A DNA stretch of 64,000 nt from positions 6,575,782 to 6,639,781 of the forward strand of contig NC_092276.1 in the NCBI RefSeq assembly GCF_036320965.1. Reading direction: 5' to 3'. Position 1 is the first letter of the stretch; each line of letters opens with the position of its first letter. The position numbers and the translations under genes were made by a program. This document shows, piece after piece, positions 49,215 to 60,600 of the stretch. Source of the DNA: Panulirus ornatus (taxonomy: Eukaryota; Arthropoda; Malacostraca; Decapoda; Palinuridae). Below the pieces are notes generated by a model. That model did not search any database, was not told where the DNA came from, and worked only from the letters and a program-made list of their open reading frames with translations.

Positions 49215-49217
<3 letters not shown>
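48089..49217 (+). mobile_element. RTE-like LINE copy K, 5'-truncated, head-to-head with J
   Basis: It starts at [12 protein letters not shown] and continues through motifs B and C (FADD) to DVVYRG. A deletion near 48511 (LNGEKRGSEVF, stop) and an extra G near 48600 shift the frame, so it is dead. The 3' UTR has lost more of its middle than other copies. The segment 48540-49100 is an inverted repeat of 47520-48085 in copy J. Confidence 0.9.

Positions 49218-49299
<82 letters not shown>
49218..49299. repeat. (TA)n microsatellite
   Basis: TA tract after copy K. Confidence 0.96.
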
Positions 49300-49301
<2 letters not shown>

Positions 49302-49551
49302 CCCTGGGGATAGGGGAGAAAGAATACTTCCCACGTATTCCCTGCGTGTCGTAGAAGGCGACTAAAAGGGGAGGGAGCGGGGGGCTGGAAATCCTTCCCC
49401 TCTCGTTTTTTTTTTTTTTTTTTTTGATTTTCCAAAAGAAGGAACAGAGAATTGGGCCAGGTGAGGGTAGTCCCTCAAAGGCCCAGTCCTCTGTTCTTAA
49501 CGCTACCTCGCTAATGCGGGAAATGGCGAATAGTTTGAAAGAAAAGAAAAG

Positions 49552-49554
<3 letters not shown>
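49300..49554 (+). mobile_element. SINE-like element copy 5, full length
   Basis: Starts ccctggggataggggagaaa and ends in acgctacctcgctaatgcgg and atggcgaatagtttg plus an A-rich run. Its internal T run is expanded to about 20 T. Confidence 0.8.

Positions 49555-49627
<73 letters not shown>
49555..49627. repeat. (TA)n microsatellite
   Basis: TA tract between SINE-like copy 5 and the Penelope-like repeat. Confidence 0.96.
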
Positions 49628-49630
<3 letters not shown>

Positions 49631-49812
49631 TCTCCCAATTGGACAATCATATTTTTACCAAATGGCGTCCTGGCTACGTCTCTTCGTTGTATATCAACTG
49701 ACTGTTATATTTCTCTCTTGTGTCTCCCCTGATGATGTGATTATTACACGAAAGTGCACTTGGGAACTTATCGTGTTTCATTTTCCCCGTGGACTCATAG
49801 GAATATACTTGA
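49628..49812 (+). mobile_element. Penelope-like terminal-repeat candidate, single copy
   Basis: It contains, in order, ccaaatggcgtcctggctac, tatatcaactgac, the hammerhead-like core and ttttccccgtggactcatag. The order matches the left copy at 14274-14420 read on the - strand, and the + strand copy at 14421 apart from its missing first part. The (TA)n tract flanks the upstream side only. Confidence 0.62.
49721..49771 (+). ncRNA. Hammerhead-ribozyme-like motif
   Basis: CTGATGA at 49729-49735, GAAA at 49750-49753, stem I tccc (49725-49728) with ggga (49762-49765), short stem II gtg/cac with one extra T, minimal stem III agtgcact, predicted cleavage after 49761. Core sequence is identical to the 14458 copy, so the motif has been conserved between copies. 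Confidence 0.5.
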
Positions 49813-50257
49813 TAAGTGGTTGTTAAGTGTCTCTTATTTCACCCAGGTGGATATCTTATGTTTCTGCCTCACCTGTTGTCTTTTCCTCTCGCTTTATTTC
49901 TTTCCCTTGAGATGGCCTTTGACTGGGGTATATTATGCCGGCGTCATGTAGTTCATGATCGAATAATGATAATAAATCTAATATGATACAAACCACCAAG
50001 AACCAAGCCAGATAAGTAGGGAGAAATATTTGTAAAAGGAAGAAATAATAAATGCAGTGATATGATGTGGTATGGTGACTCATTTTACTGAGAGGTAGGT
50101 ATAAGGAAGGAGGTGAGTATGGATGTACACATAAATACAAAGTAAAGAATATTACATCAAGAGATGGAAAAGAACAGTTGCCAAAGCTAATCATTCTTTG
50201 TCAACTGTATACGGGTAAATCAAACAGGAGGAAATGACAGGATAGACTCTACTAATG
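49813..50257. other. Unassigned upstream region of the secreted-protein gene
   Basis: About 450 bp of AT-rich DNA with no gene seen. It separates the mobile-element block from the gene at 50379. Confidence 0.5.
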
Positions 50258-50290
50258 TATAAGAAGATCCTTTCATGTCATACATTGGAG
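50258..50290 (+). promoter_or_regulatory. Possible TATA-type core promoter
   Basis: TATAAG at 50258-50263 lies about 30 nt before a tcattggag-like possible start site and about 115 nt before the ATG. A competing reading is that exon coding sequence begins directly after a splice acceptor (acatttttcag ends at 50378, immediately before the ATG), in which case the promoter would be further upstream. Weak evidence. Confidence 0.22.
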
Positions 50291-50378
50291 TGGAAGCTTA
50301 AAGGCTTGACGAATCTTTGTGAGGAGGCTTGTGCCGAAAACTCATCGCCTGCGCGTCACTCACAGACACATTTTTCAG

Positions 50379-53300
50379 ATGAAATTGTTGGTGGCAATGA
50401 TGCTGTGCCTGCCGCTGGTCATCTGTCGCCCCGTTGAAGAGGTTAAGACAGACGCGACCGAGCCAGAGGTGGCTAAAATGGAAGTGGCCGACCATGAGGA
50501 GGAGACCAAGGTGGACGAGGCGGAGCCGGAGGAGGCGAACGAAGAGACGACCGAGGCACCAGTAGAAATGGACGACGACCGTTTCCCCAGATCCCACAGT
50601 CATCGCCTCACACCAACTGTGCAAGTTACAGGTACAGTCATCCCCTACTGTTACTCACCTACAACACACTTACATACAGGTACAGTCATCTCCTACTGTT
50701 ACTCACCTACAACACACTTACAGGTACAGCATCCCCTACTGTTACTCACCTACAACACACTTACATACAGGTACAGTCATCCCCTACTGTTACTCACCTA
50801 CAACACACATACATACAGGTACAGTCATCTCCTACTGTTACTCACCTACAACACACATACATACAGGTACAGTCATCTCCTACTGTTACTCACCTACAAC
50901 ACACATACATACAGGTACATTCATCTCTTACTGTTACTCACCTACAACACACTTACATACAGGTACAGTCATCTACTGTTACTCACCTACAACACACATA
51001 CATACAGGTACAGTCATCCCCTACTGTTACTCACCTACAACACACTTACATACAGGTACAGTCATCTCCTACTGTTACTCACCTACAACACACATACATA
51101 CAGGTACAGCATCCCCTACTGTTACTCACCTACAACACACTTACATACAGGTACAGTCATCTCCTACTGTTACTCACCTACAACACACTTACATACAGGT
51201 ACAGCATTCCCTACTGTTACTCACCTACAACACACATACATACAGGTACAGTCATCTACTGTTACTCACCTACAACACACATACATACAGGTACAGGATC
51301 CCCTACTGTTACTCACCTACAACACACATACATACAGGTACAGTCATCCCCTACTGTTACTCACCTACAACACACATACATACAGGTACAGTCATCTAGT
51401 GTTACTCACCTACAACACACATACATACAGGTACAGCATCCCCTACTGTTACTCACCTACAACATACATACATACAGGTACAGTCATCCCCTACTGTTAC
51501 TCACCTACAACACACATACATACAGGTACAGTCATCCCCTACTGTTACTCACCTACAACATACATACATACAGGTACAGCATCCCTACTGTTACTCACCT
51601 ACAACACACTTACATACAGGTACATTCATCCCCTACTGTTACTCACCTACAACACACATACATACAGGTACAGTCATCCCCTACTGTTACTCACCTACAA
51701 CACACATACATACAGGTAAAGTTATCCCCTACTGTTACTCACCTACAACACACATACATACAGGTACAGTCATCCCCTACTATTACTCACCTACAACACA
51801 CATACATACAGGTACAGTCATCCCCTACTGTTACTCACCTACAACACACATACATACAGGTACAGTCATCCCCTACTGTTACTCACCTACAACACACTTA
51901 CATACAGGTACAGTCATCCCCTACTGTTACTCACCTACAACACACATACATACAGGTACAGTCATCTCCTACTGTTACTCACCTACAACACACTTACGTA
52001 CAGGTACAGCATCCCCTACTGTTACTCACCTACAACACACATACATACAGGTACAGTCATCCCCTACTGTTACTCACCTACAACACACATACATATAGGT
52101 ACAGTCATCTCCTACTGTTACTCACCTACAACACACATACATACAGGTACAGCATCCCCTACTGTTACTCACCTACAACACACATACATACAGGTACAGT
52201 CATCCCCTACTGTTACTCACCTACAACACACATACATACAGGTACAGTCATCCCTACTATTACTCGCCTACAACACACATACATACAGGTACAGCATCCC
52301 CTACTATTACTCACCTACAACACACATACATACAGGTACAGTCATCCCCTACTGTTACTCACCTACAACACACATACATACAGGTACAGTCATCCCCTAC
52401 TGTTACTCACCTACAACACACATACATACAGGTACAGTCATCCCCTACTGTTACTCACCTACACATCCATACATACAGGTACAGTCATCTACTGTTACTC
52501 ACCTACAACACACATACATACAGGTACAGTCATCCCCTACTGTTACTCACCTACAACATACATACATACAGGTACAGCATCCCCTACTGTTACTCACCTA
52601 CAACACACATACATACAGGTACAGTCATCCCCTACTGTTACTCACCTACAACACACATACATACAGGTACAGTCATCCCCTACTGTTACTCACCTACAAC
52701 ACACATACATACAGGTACAGCATCCCCTACTATTACTCACCTACAACACACTTACATACAGGTACAGTCATCCGCTACTGTTACTCACCTACAACACACA
52801 TACATACAGGTACAGTCATCCCCTACCATTACTCACCTACAACACACTTACATACAGGTACAGCCATCCCCTACTATTACTCACCTACAACACACATACA
52901 TACAGGTACAGTCATCCCCTACTATTACTCACCTGCAACACACTTACATACAGGTACAGTCATCCTCTACTATTACTCACCTACAACACACATACATACA
53001 GGTACAGTCATCCCCTACTGTTACTCACCTACAACACACATACATACAGGTACAGTCATCCCCTACTGTTACTCACCTACAACACACATACATACAGGTA
53101 CAGTCATGTCCTAATGTTACTCACCTACAACACACATACAACAGGTACAGTCAGCCCCTACTGTTCCTCACCTACAACACACTTACATACAGGTACAGCA
53201 TCCCCTACTGTTACTCACCTACAACACACTTACATACAGGTACAGTCATCCCCTACTGTTACTCACCTACAACACACATACATACAGGTAAAGTCATCCC

Positions 53301-56300
53301 CTACTGTTACTCACCTACAACACACTTACATACAGGTACAGTCATCCCCTACTGTTACTCACCTACAACTCACATACATACAGGTACAGTCATCCTCTAC
53401 TATTACTCACCTACAACACACATACATACAGGTATAGTCATCCCCTACTGTTACTCACCTACAACATACATACATACAGGTACAGCATTCCCTACTGTTA
53501 ATCACCTACAATACACATACATACAGGTACAGTCATCCCCTACTGTTACTCACCTACAACTCACATACATACAGGTAAAGTCATCTCCTACTGTTACTCA
53601 CCTACAACACACTTACATACACACCCTCCCCTCCCAACACATCTCACCAAGTTACAAGTACAGCATTCCCTACTGTCATCCACCTGCTTGTTGTCTCCAC
53701 ACCTTTGACCCACCTGCTCTCCCCTGCACTCACCTCTCACACACCTGCCTCCCCTGCACTCACCTCTCACACACCTGCCTCCACTGCACTCACCTCTCAC
53801 CCACCTGCCTCCCCTGCACTCACCTCTCACACACCTGCCTCCCCTACACTCACCTCTCACACACCTGCCTCCACTGCACTCACCTCTCACACACCTGCCT
53901 CCCCTGCACTCACCTCTCACACACCTGCCTCCCCTGCACTCACCTCTCACACACCTGCCTCCCCTGCACTCACCTCTCACACACCTGCCTCCCCCTGCAC
54001 TCACCTCTCACACACCTGCCTCCCCTGCACTCACCTCTCAACCATCTGCTTCCCCTGCACTCACCTCTCACACACCTGCCTCCCCTGCACTCACCTCTCA
54101 CCACCTGCCTCCCCTGCACTCACCTCTCACACACCTGCCTCCCTGCACTCACCTCTCACACACCTGCCTCCCCTGCACTCACCTCTCACACACCTGCCTC
54201 CCCTGCACTCACCTCTCACCCACCTGCCTCCCCTGCACTCACCTCTCACACACCTGCCTCCCCTGCACTCACCTCTCACCCACCTGCCTCCCCTGCACTC
54301 ACCTCTCACACACCTGCCTCCCCTGCACTCACCTCTCACACACCTGCCTCCCCTGCACTCACCTCTCACACACCTGCCTCCCCTGCACTCACCTCTCACC
54401 CACCTGCCTCCCTGCACTCACCTCTCACCCACCTGCCTCCCCTGCACTCACCTCTCACACACCTGCCTCCCCTGCACTCACCTCTCACACACCTGCCTCC
54501 CCTGCTCTCACCTCTCACACACCTGCCTCCCCTACACTCACCTCTCACACACCTGCCTCCCCTACACTCACCTCTCACACACCTGCCTCCCCTGCACTCA
54601 CCTCTCACACACCTGCCTCCCCTGCACTCACCTCTCACACACCTGCCTCCCCTACACTCACCTCTCACACACCTGGCTCTCCTACACTCACCTCTCACAC
54701 ACCTGCCTCCCCTGCACTCACCTCTCACCCACCTGCCTCCCCTGCACTCACCTCTCACGCACCTGCCTCCCCTGCACTCACCTCTCACCCACCTGCCTCC
54801 CCTGCACTCACCTCTCACACACCTGCCTCCCCTGCACTCACCTCTCACCCACCTGTCTCTCCTACACTCACCTCTCACCCAACTGCCTCCACTACACTCA
54901 CCTCTCACACACCTGCCTCCCCTGCACTCACCTCTCACACACCTACCTCCCCTGCCCTCACCTCTCACACACCTGCCTCCCCTGCACTCACCTCTCACAC
55001 ACCTGCCTCCCCTACACTCACCTCTCACACACCTGCCTCCCTGCACTCACCTCTCACCCACCTGCCTCCCCTGCACTCACCTCTCACACATCTGCCTCCC
55101 CTGCACTCACCTCTCACACACCCGCCTCCCCTGCACTCACCTCTCACCCACCTGCCTCCCCTACACTCACCTCTCACCAACCTGCCTCCCCTGCACTCAC
55201 CTCTCACCCACCTGCCTCCCCTGCACTCACCTCTCACCCACCTGCCTCCCCTGCACTCACCTCTCACACACCTGCCTCCCCTGCACTCACCTCTCACACA
55301 CCTGCCTCCCCTGCACTCACCTCTCACACACCTGCCTCCCCTACACTCACCTCTCACCCACCTGCTTCCCCTGCACTCACCTCTCACACAAACTGCCTCC
55401 CCTGCACTCACCTCTCACACACCTGCCTCCCCTGCACTCACCTCTCACCCACCTGCCTCCACTGCACTCACCTCCCACACACTTGCCTCCCCTGCACTCA
55501 CCTCTCACCCACCTGCCTCCCCTGCTCTCACCTCTCACCCACCTGCCTCCCCTGCACTCACCTCTCACACACCTGCCTCCCCTGCAATCACCTGTCACCC
55601 ACATGCCTCCCCTGCTCTGACCTCTCACCCACGTGCCTCCCCTGCACTCACCTCACACACCTGCCTCCCCCGCACTCACCTCTCACCCACCTGCCTCCCT
55701 TGCACTCACCTCTCACCCACCTGCCTCCCCTGCACTCACCTCACACACCTGCCTCCCCCGCACTCACCTCTCACCCACCTGTCTCTCCTACACTCACCTC
55801 TCACCCACCTGCCTCCCCTGCACTCACCTCTCACCCACCTGTCTCTCCTACACTCACCTCTCACCCACCTGCCTCTCCCACACTCACCTCTCACCCACCT
55901 GTCTCTCCTACACTCACCTCTCACCCACCTCCCTCCCCTGCCCTCTCCTCTCACCCACCTGCCTCTCCTACACTCACCTCTCACCCACCTGCCTCTCCTA
56001 CACTCACCTCTCACCCACCTGCCTCTCCTACACTCACCTCTCACCCACCTGCCTCTCCTACACTCACCTCTCACCCACCTGCCTCTCCTACACTCACCTC
56101 TCACCCACCTGTCTCTCTTACACTCACCTCTCACCCACCTGCCTCTCCTACACTCACTTCTCACCTACCTGCCTTTCCTACATTCACCTCTCACCCACCT
56201 GCCTCTCCTACATTCACCTCTCACCCACCTACCTCTCCTACACTCACCTCTCACCCACTTGCCTCTCCTACACTCACCTCTCACCCACCTGTCTGTCCTA

Positions 56301-58285
56301 CACTCACCTCTCACCCACCTACCTCTCCTACACTCACCTCTCACTCACCTGTCTCTCCTACACTCACCACTCACCCACCTGCCTCTCCTACACTCACCTT
56401 TCACCCACCTGCCTTTCCTACATTCACTTCTCACCCACCTGCTTCTCCTACACTCACCTCTCACTCACCTGTCTCTCCTACACTCACCCCTCACCCACCT
56501 GCCTCTCCTACACTCACCTCTCACCCACCTGCCTCTCCTACACTCACCTCTCACTTACCTGTCTGTCCTACACTCACCTCTCACCCAACTGCCTCTCCTA
56601 CACTCACCTCTCAATCACCTGTCTCTCCTACACTCACTTCTCACCCACCTGCCTCTCCTACACTCACCTCTCACCCACCTACCTTTCCTACATTCACTTC
56701 TCACCCACCTGCCTCTCCTACACTCACCTCTCACCCACCTGCCTCTCCTACACTAACCCACCTGCCTCTCCTACATTCACCTCTCACTCACCTGTCTCTC
56801 CTACACTCACCTCTCACCCACCTGCCTTTCCTACATTCACTTCTCACCCACCTGCCTCTCCTACACTCACCTCTCACCCACCTGCCTTTCCTACTCTCAC
56901 CTTTCACCCACCTGCCTCTCCTACACTCACCTCTCACTCACCTGCCTTTCCTACTCTCACCTCTCACCCACCTGCCTCTCCTAAACTCACCTTTCACCCA
57001 CCTGCCTTTCCTACTCTCACCTCTCACCCACCTGCCTCTCCTACACTCACCTTTCACCCACCTGCCTTTCCTACTCTCACCTCTCACCCACCTGCCTCTC
57101 CTACACTCACCTTTCACCCACCTGCCTTTCCTACTCTCACCTCTCACCCACCTGCCTCTCCTATACTCACCTTTCACCCACCTGCCTTTCCTACTCTCAC
57201 CTCTCACCCACCTGCCTCTCCTACACTCACCTTTCACCCACCTACCTTTCCTACATTCACTTCTCACCCACCTGCCTCTCCTACACTCACCTCTCACCCA
57301 CCTGCCTCTCCTACACTAACCCACCTGCCTCTCCTACATTCACCTCTCACTCACCTGTCTCTCCTACACTCACCTTTCACCCACCTGCCTTTCCTACATT
57401 CACTTCTCACCCACCTGCTTCTCCTACACTCACCTCTCACTCACCTGTCTCTCCTACACTCACCACTCACCCACCTGCCTCTCCTACACTCACCTTTCAC
57501 CCACCTGCCTTTCCTACATTCACTTCTCACCCACCTGCTTCTCCTACACTCACCTCTCACTCACCTGTCTCTCCTACACTCACCCCTCACCCACCTGCCT
57601 CTCCTACACTCACCTCTCACCCACCTACCTCTCCTACACTCACCTCTCACTTACCTGTCTGTCCTACACTCACCTCTCACCCAACTGCCTCTCCTACACT
57701 CACCTCTCAATCACCTGTCTCTCCTACACTCACTTCTCACCCACCTGCCTTTCCTACATTCACTTCTCACCCACCTGCCTTTCCTACACTCACTTCTCAC
57801 CCACCTGCCTCTCCTACACTCACCTTTCACCCACCTGCCTTTCCTACTCTCACCTCTCACCCACCTGCATGGTTTCCAGGCCGTTGTGCTGGAGTCGTCA
57901 GGTGATATGGTAGTGTTCCAGGTTTACCTTCGTAACATTGATAATCCACACAGACCTGACTCTCACAACTCCTATTTTATTTGCAGGAATCCGTGAGCCT
58001 CTCTTTTCATTTGGTCCGGGGAATGAGGTGCCCATAGCAACTCTCAGGTTCTTCACCCAACCATTCCCAGCGAGCAAAGCAGAACGAGAACATGCTTACT
58101 TTGGCAACGTGGTCTTGGTGGCCCCGCTACACGCCCACCACGTTGTCCAAAATGAACTGTACTTCGACACCTTCGACCACGCCCAGATCATCCTCGGCTA
58201 CGAGAAGGGCAGGAAGCTGGCCCACCTCCCGCCACATTTTTTCAAGAGCCTGCGACCTTACTTCCCTTTCTTCAGCTTGGACTAA
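50379..58285 (+). CDS. Two-exon secreted protein of unknown family, 183 aa
   Basis: Coding is 50379-50631 joined to 57987-58285. The donor is acag|gtacagt and the acceptor is tatttgcag|gaat; both are phase 1, the split Gly codon is restored and the total is 184 codons with stop. Residues 1-16 are a signal peptide (MKLLVAMMLCLPLVIC). Residues 17-67 are very acidic (Glu/Asp-rich, repeated EP/EE). RFPR at 68-71 fits a minimal furin-type R-x-x-R site, so the acidic part may be a propeptide. Residues 85-183 (exon 2) start IREPLFSFGPGNEV, contain APLHAHHVV and end PYFPFFSLD. They hold no cysteine and no family I recognise. The protein is probably secreted. Function is unknown. The start is the first in-frame ATG and gives the signal peptide. 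Extra internal exons inside the intron arrays cannot be excluded but none is visible. A polyA signal lies at 58992. Confidence 0.75.
50632..53600. repeat. 48-bp minisatellite in the intron, about 62 copies
   Basis: The unit starts caggtacagtcatcccctac and continues tgttactcacctacaacac plus acatacata. Each unit contains CAG|GTACAGT, the same bases as the gene's real donor site, and on the - strand TAG|GTGAGTAA, another donor-like word. The array starts at the exon border itself. Units vary by 1-3 nt deletions. Period 48 keeps a frame open from exon 1 to 51719. Confidence 0.96.
53601..53704. other. Transition between the two intron arrays
   Basis: Short non-repetitive segment (ccctcccctcccaacacatc...) that also contains a diverged half unit of the 48-bp repeat (gtacagcattccctactg). 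Confidence 0.7.
53705..57868. repeat. 30-bp minisatellite in the intron, about 139 copies
   Basis: The unit is cactcacctctcacacacct then gcctcccctg. Two blocks: 53.7-55.8 kb has gcctcccctgcactc; 55.8-57.9 kb has gcctctcctacactc and tttcc variants. Between 56820 and 57260 the units alternate as 60-bp dimers (tttcctactc with ctcctacact). Some multi-unit segments recur, for example near 56395, 57370 and 57490. Long frames (787 and 1204 codons) follow from the 30-bp period and are not genes. Confidence 0.96.
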
Positions 58286-58352
58286 CCTGCCTCCCCTGTG
58301 GGCCTTGTATAGCCTGCCTTCCCTTGTGGGCAGAGCCTAACCTGCCTCCCCC
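58286..58352. repeat. Degenerate 3' UTR repeat
   Basis: Three imperfect copies of taacctgcctcccctgtggg-like units follow the stop codon, resembling the intron unit's gcctcccct words. Confidence 0.6.
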
Positions 58353-58991
58353 GTGCGCCTTGACTGTGATCCCAGTTACCTGTAACAGGTGTTAGATACA
58401 TAGGTCTTTTCTGTAGGTGTTTCAACGATTTTTCTCAACTGACAAATACTGGTACGTATATTTTTGTAATATGTAGATGTCATCAGAAGTAATAATCTCT
58501 GATGTTATGAAAGAGGGTAGGACCATAACTATTATCCAGTAATAGTCAATGTTAACCTAGAACCTTCTTTCCTACTTGTGTGACTGAGAGGGATATGTCA
58601 CAGGGACATTGCCTTCAAAAGATGATGAAGATTTACTTCATTATGTTTATTTCACAGTCATTATGGAAGTTACACAAACGAGACAGACAGACCAACTGTC
58701 TGCAAACACAGGTGACGACTCAGAAGCATGTAGAGAGGTTCCAACCATTGTTTGTATATAAAGACTTCACCAGATATCCTCATCACTTGTTTGAGTCTTG
58801 TGTAAGACATACATCAGCTATAAGTATATATGATTTATACATATGTTGCTGTATCAATAATACATTTCTGTAATACTGTATATGTTATATTAGCCAACAT
58901 AAAAGGCTTCAAATAATTTTTCCAATCTGTATATTGTTCCATCTTTCTTTTATACCATATGGTCGTCCCTATTGTATAGACTTTTAATTGT

Positions 58992-58997
58992 AATAAA
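58992..58997 (+). terminator. Candidate polyadenylation signal (AATAAA)
   Basis: A perfect AATAAA lies about 710 nt after the stop of the secreted-protein gene, in AT-rich DNA. No closer perfect signal is seen after the stop codon. Assignment to this transcript is inference. Confidence 0.5.
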
Positions 58998-59207
58998 ATA
59001 TGTATAAAGAAGATTTCCAACTGACTCTCCAACATACCATATGTTACAGCGGCATCCTGATGTTACCACTGTACTAATGTCTATATTACACTTGTTCTTA
59101 TGTCCTGTCCCTCTTAGTTCACACGCAGGAAAAATATTTGGGAAGTATCATTTCTCCACTATCTCAAGATGATGACAATAATGATGATAGTAATAATAAT
59201 ACAATGT

Positions 59208-59233
59208 TATCTATCATTATTATTATTAAATTA

Positions 59234-59282
<49 letters not shown>

Positions 59283-59283
59283 G
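59208..59283. repeat. (ATT)n microsatellite
   Basis: ATT triplets with few interruptions that abut the tail of LINE copy N, the same arrangement as copy A. Confidence 0.95.
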
Positions 59284-60038
59284 ATAATACTTGATCGCCG
59301 TTTCCCGCGTCAGCGAGGTAGAGCCAGGAAACAGACGAAGAACGCCGGAAGGGGAGGGGATGCTATTTCGTGTGTGGCAGGGTGGCAAGGAGAATGGATG
59401 AAGGCAGCAAGTATGGATATGTACATGTGTATATATTTATATGTCTGTGTATGTATACGTTGAAATGTATATGTAGGTGTGTGGGCGTTTATGTATATAC
59501 CTTTGTATGTGGGTGGGTTTGGGCCATTCTTTCGTTTATTTCCTTGCGCTACCTCGCTAACGCGGATGGAACCGAAACCACAGCTCCCTTTCCACATCCA
59601 GGCCTCACAGACCTTTCCATAGTTTATCCCAGACGCTTCACATGCCATGGTTCAGTCCATTGACTGCACGTCGACCCCTGTATACCACATCGCTCGAATT
59701 CGCTATATTCCTTGCACGTCTCTCACCCTCCTGCATGTTCAGGCACCGTTCACTCAGAATCTTTTTCACTCCATCCCTCCACCTCCACTTTGGTCTCCCA
59801 CTTCTCCTTCTCTCCACCTCTGACACATATATCCTCTTTGTCAACCTTTCCTCACTCATTCTGTCCATGTGACCAAAGCATCTTAAAACACCCTCTTTTT
59901 ATTACCACACATCTCTCTTACCCTTTCATTACTTACTCGATCAAACCACCTCACACCACATATTGTCCTCAAACATTTCATTTCCAATACATCCACCCTA
60001 CTTCGCACAACCCTATCTATAGCCCACGCCTCACAACC
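59284..60038 (-). mobile_element. RTE-like LINE copy N, rearranged older-subfamily fragment
   Basis: The - strand C-terminal coding part (59638-60036) reads RMSEERLTKRIYVSEVERRR through VYRGRRAVNGLNHGM, the long older ending. The 3' UTR then continues to 59571, but 59346-59564 is the distal UTR in the opposite orientation, and 59284-59345 is an older-type tail back in - orientation. The upper end stops at gcctcacaacctgg (60036). It has frameshifts and a deletion near 59890. Confidence 0.8.
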
Positions 60039-60600
60039 TGGTCCTCTCTAACTCATGTTGCACAGAGACACTGGCCCCATCGTTCCTGACCGAGTCGTCC
60101 CGGCGCTCCGTAGGTTTCCTTCCGTAGGTCCCGCGGCACGACGACTGCCGCCCGGCTCTCGTCGTTCAGATTCTGCCGGGATCAGACGTTCCACTTGACC
60201 GTCCATGCCACTGTTCCTCCTCCCTCACCCTCCCCGCTACCTTTTAACTTTGGCTGATTTTAGGTATATGGGGGGGGGGGGGGGTGGATCAGGTTGCCAA
60301 GCATACATTTAGAGATGTTAGGCTACACAGGTCACAAGGCTGTATCTTATATATGTATGTTACTTGAAGGGCCAGCCACGCGTAAGGTTATTCGAAGGGG
60401 TGTCATAGAAAATGCCACGAGTCAGAAGAGATAGCCTTGGAGCTATGTCAACATAAGGGGATGGCGTGGACTCAGGAGGTACCGAGTTTGAACAAAAGGT
60501 TCGTGATGGGTCTCAAGAACTCTTGGATTTGGTATGAGACTCGACAACTCTAACATAATCATCCTCAGGCGACTTATGACACATTATCAGGCAAGGTTAA
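60039..60600. other. Unassigned DNA, possibly part of the neighbouring retroelement relic
   Basis: No protein similarity recognised. Contains a G run at about 60270-60285. Confidence 0.4.

Noticed and set aside
50319..51719. 466-codon frame continuing exon 1 into the repeat
   Set aside because: The part after residue 84 is the 48-bp repeat read through. A phase-compatible donor at 50631 and acceptor at 57986 give a better product. It could exist only as an intron-retention form.
57880..57921. Possible 42-nt extra exon flanked by ttccag and gtttac
   Set aside because: In the phase set by exon 1 it contains a stop (tga), so it cannot be included in the main product.
53705..57996. Open frames of 1204 and 787 codons rich in Pro, Ser, Thr and Leu-His
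   Set aside because: They are produced by the 30-bp period (10 codons) without stops; frames on both strands are open, and the region lies between the two exons of a gene as its intron.
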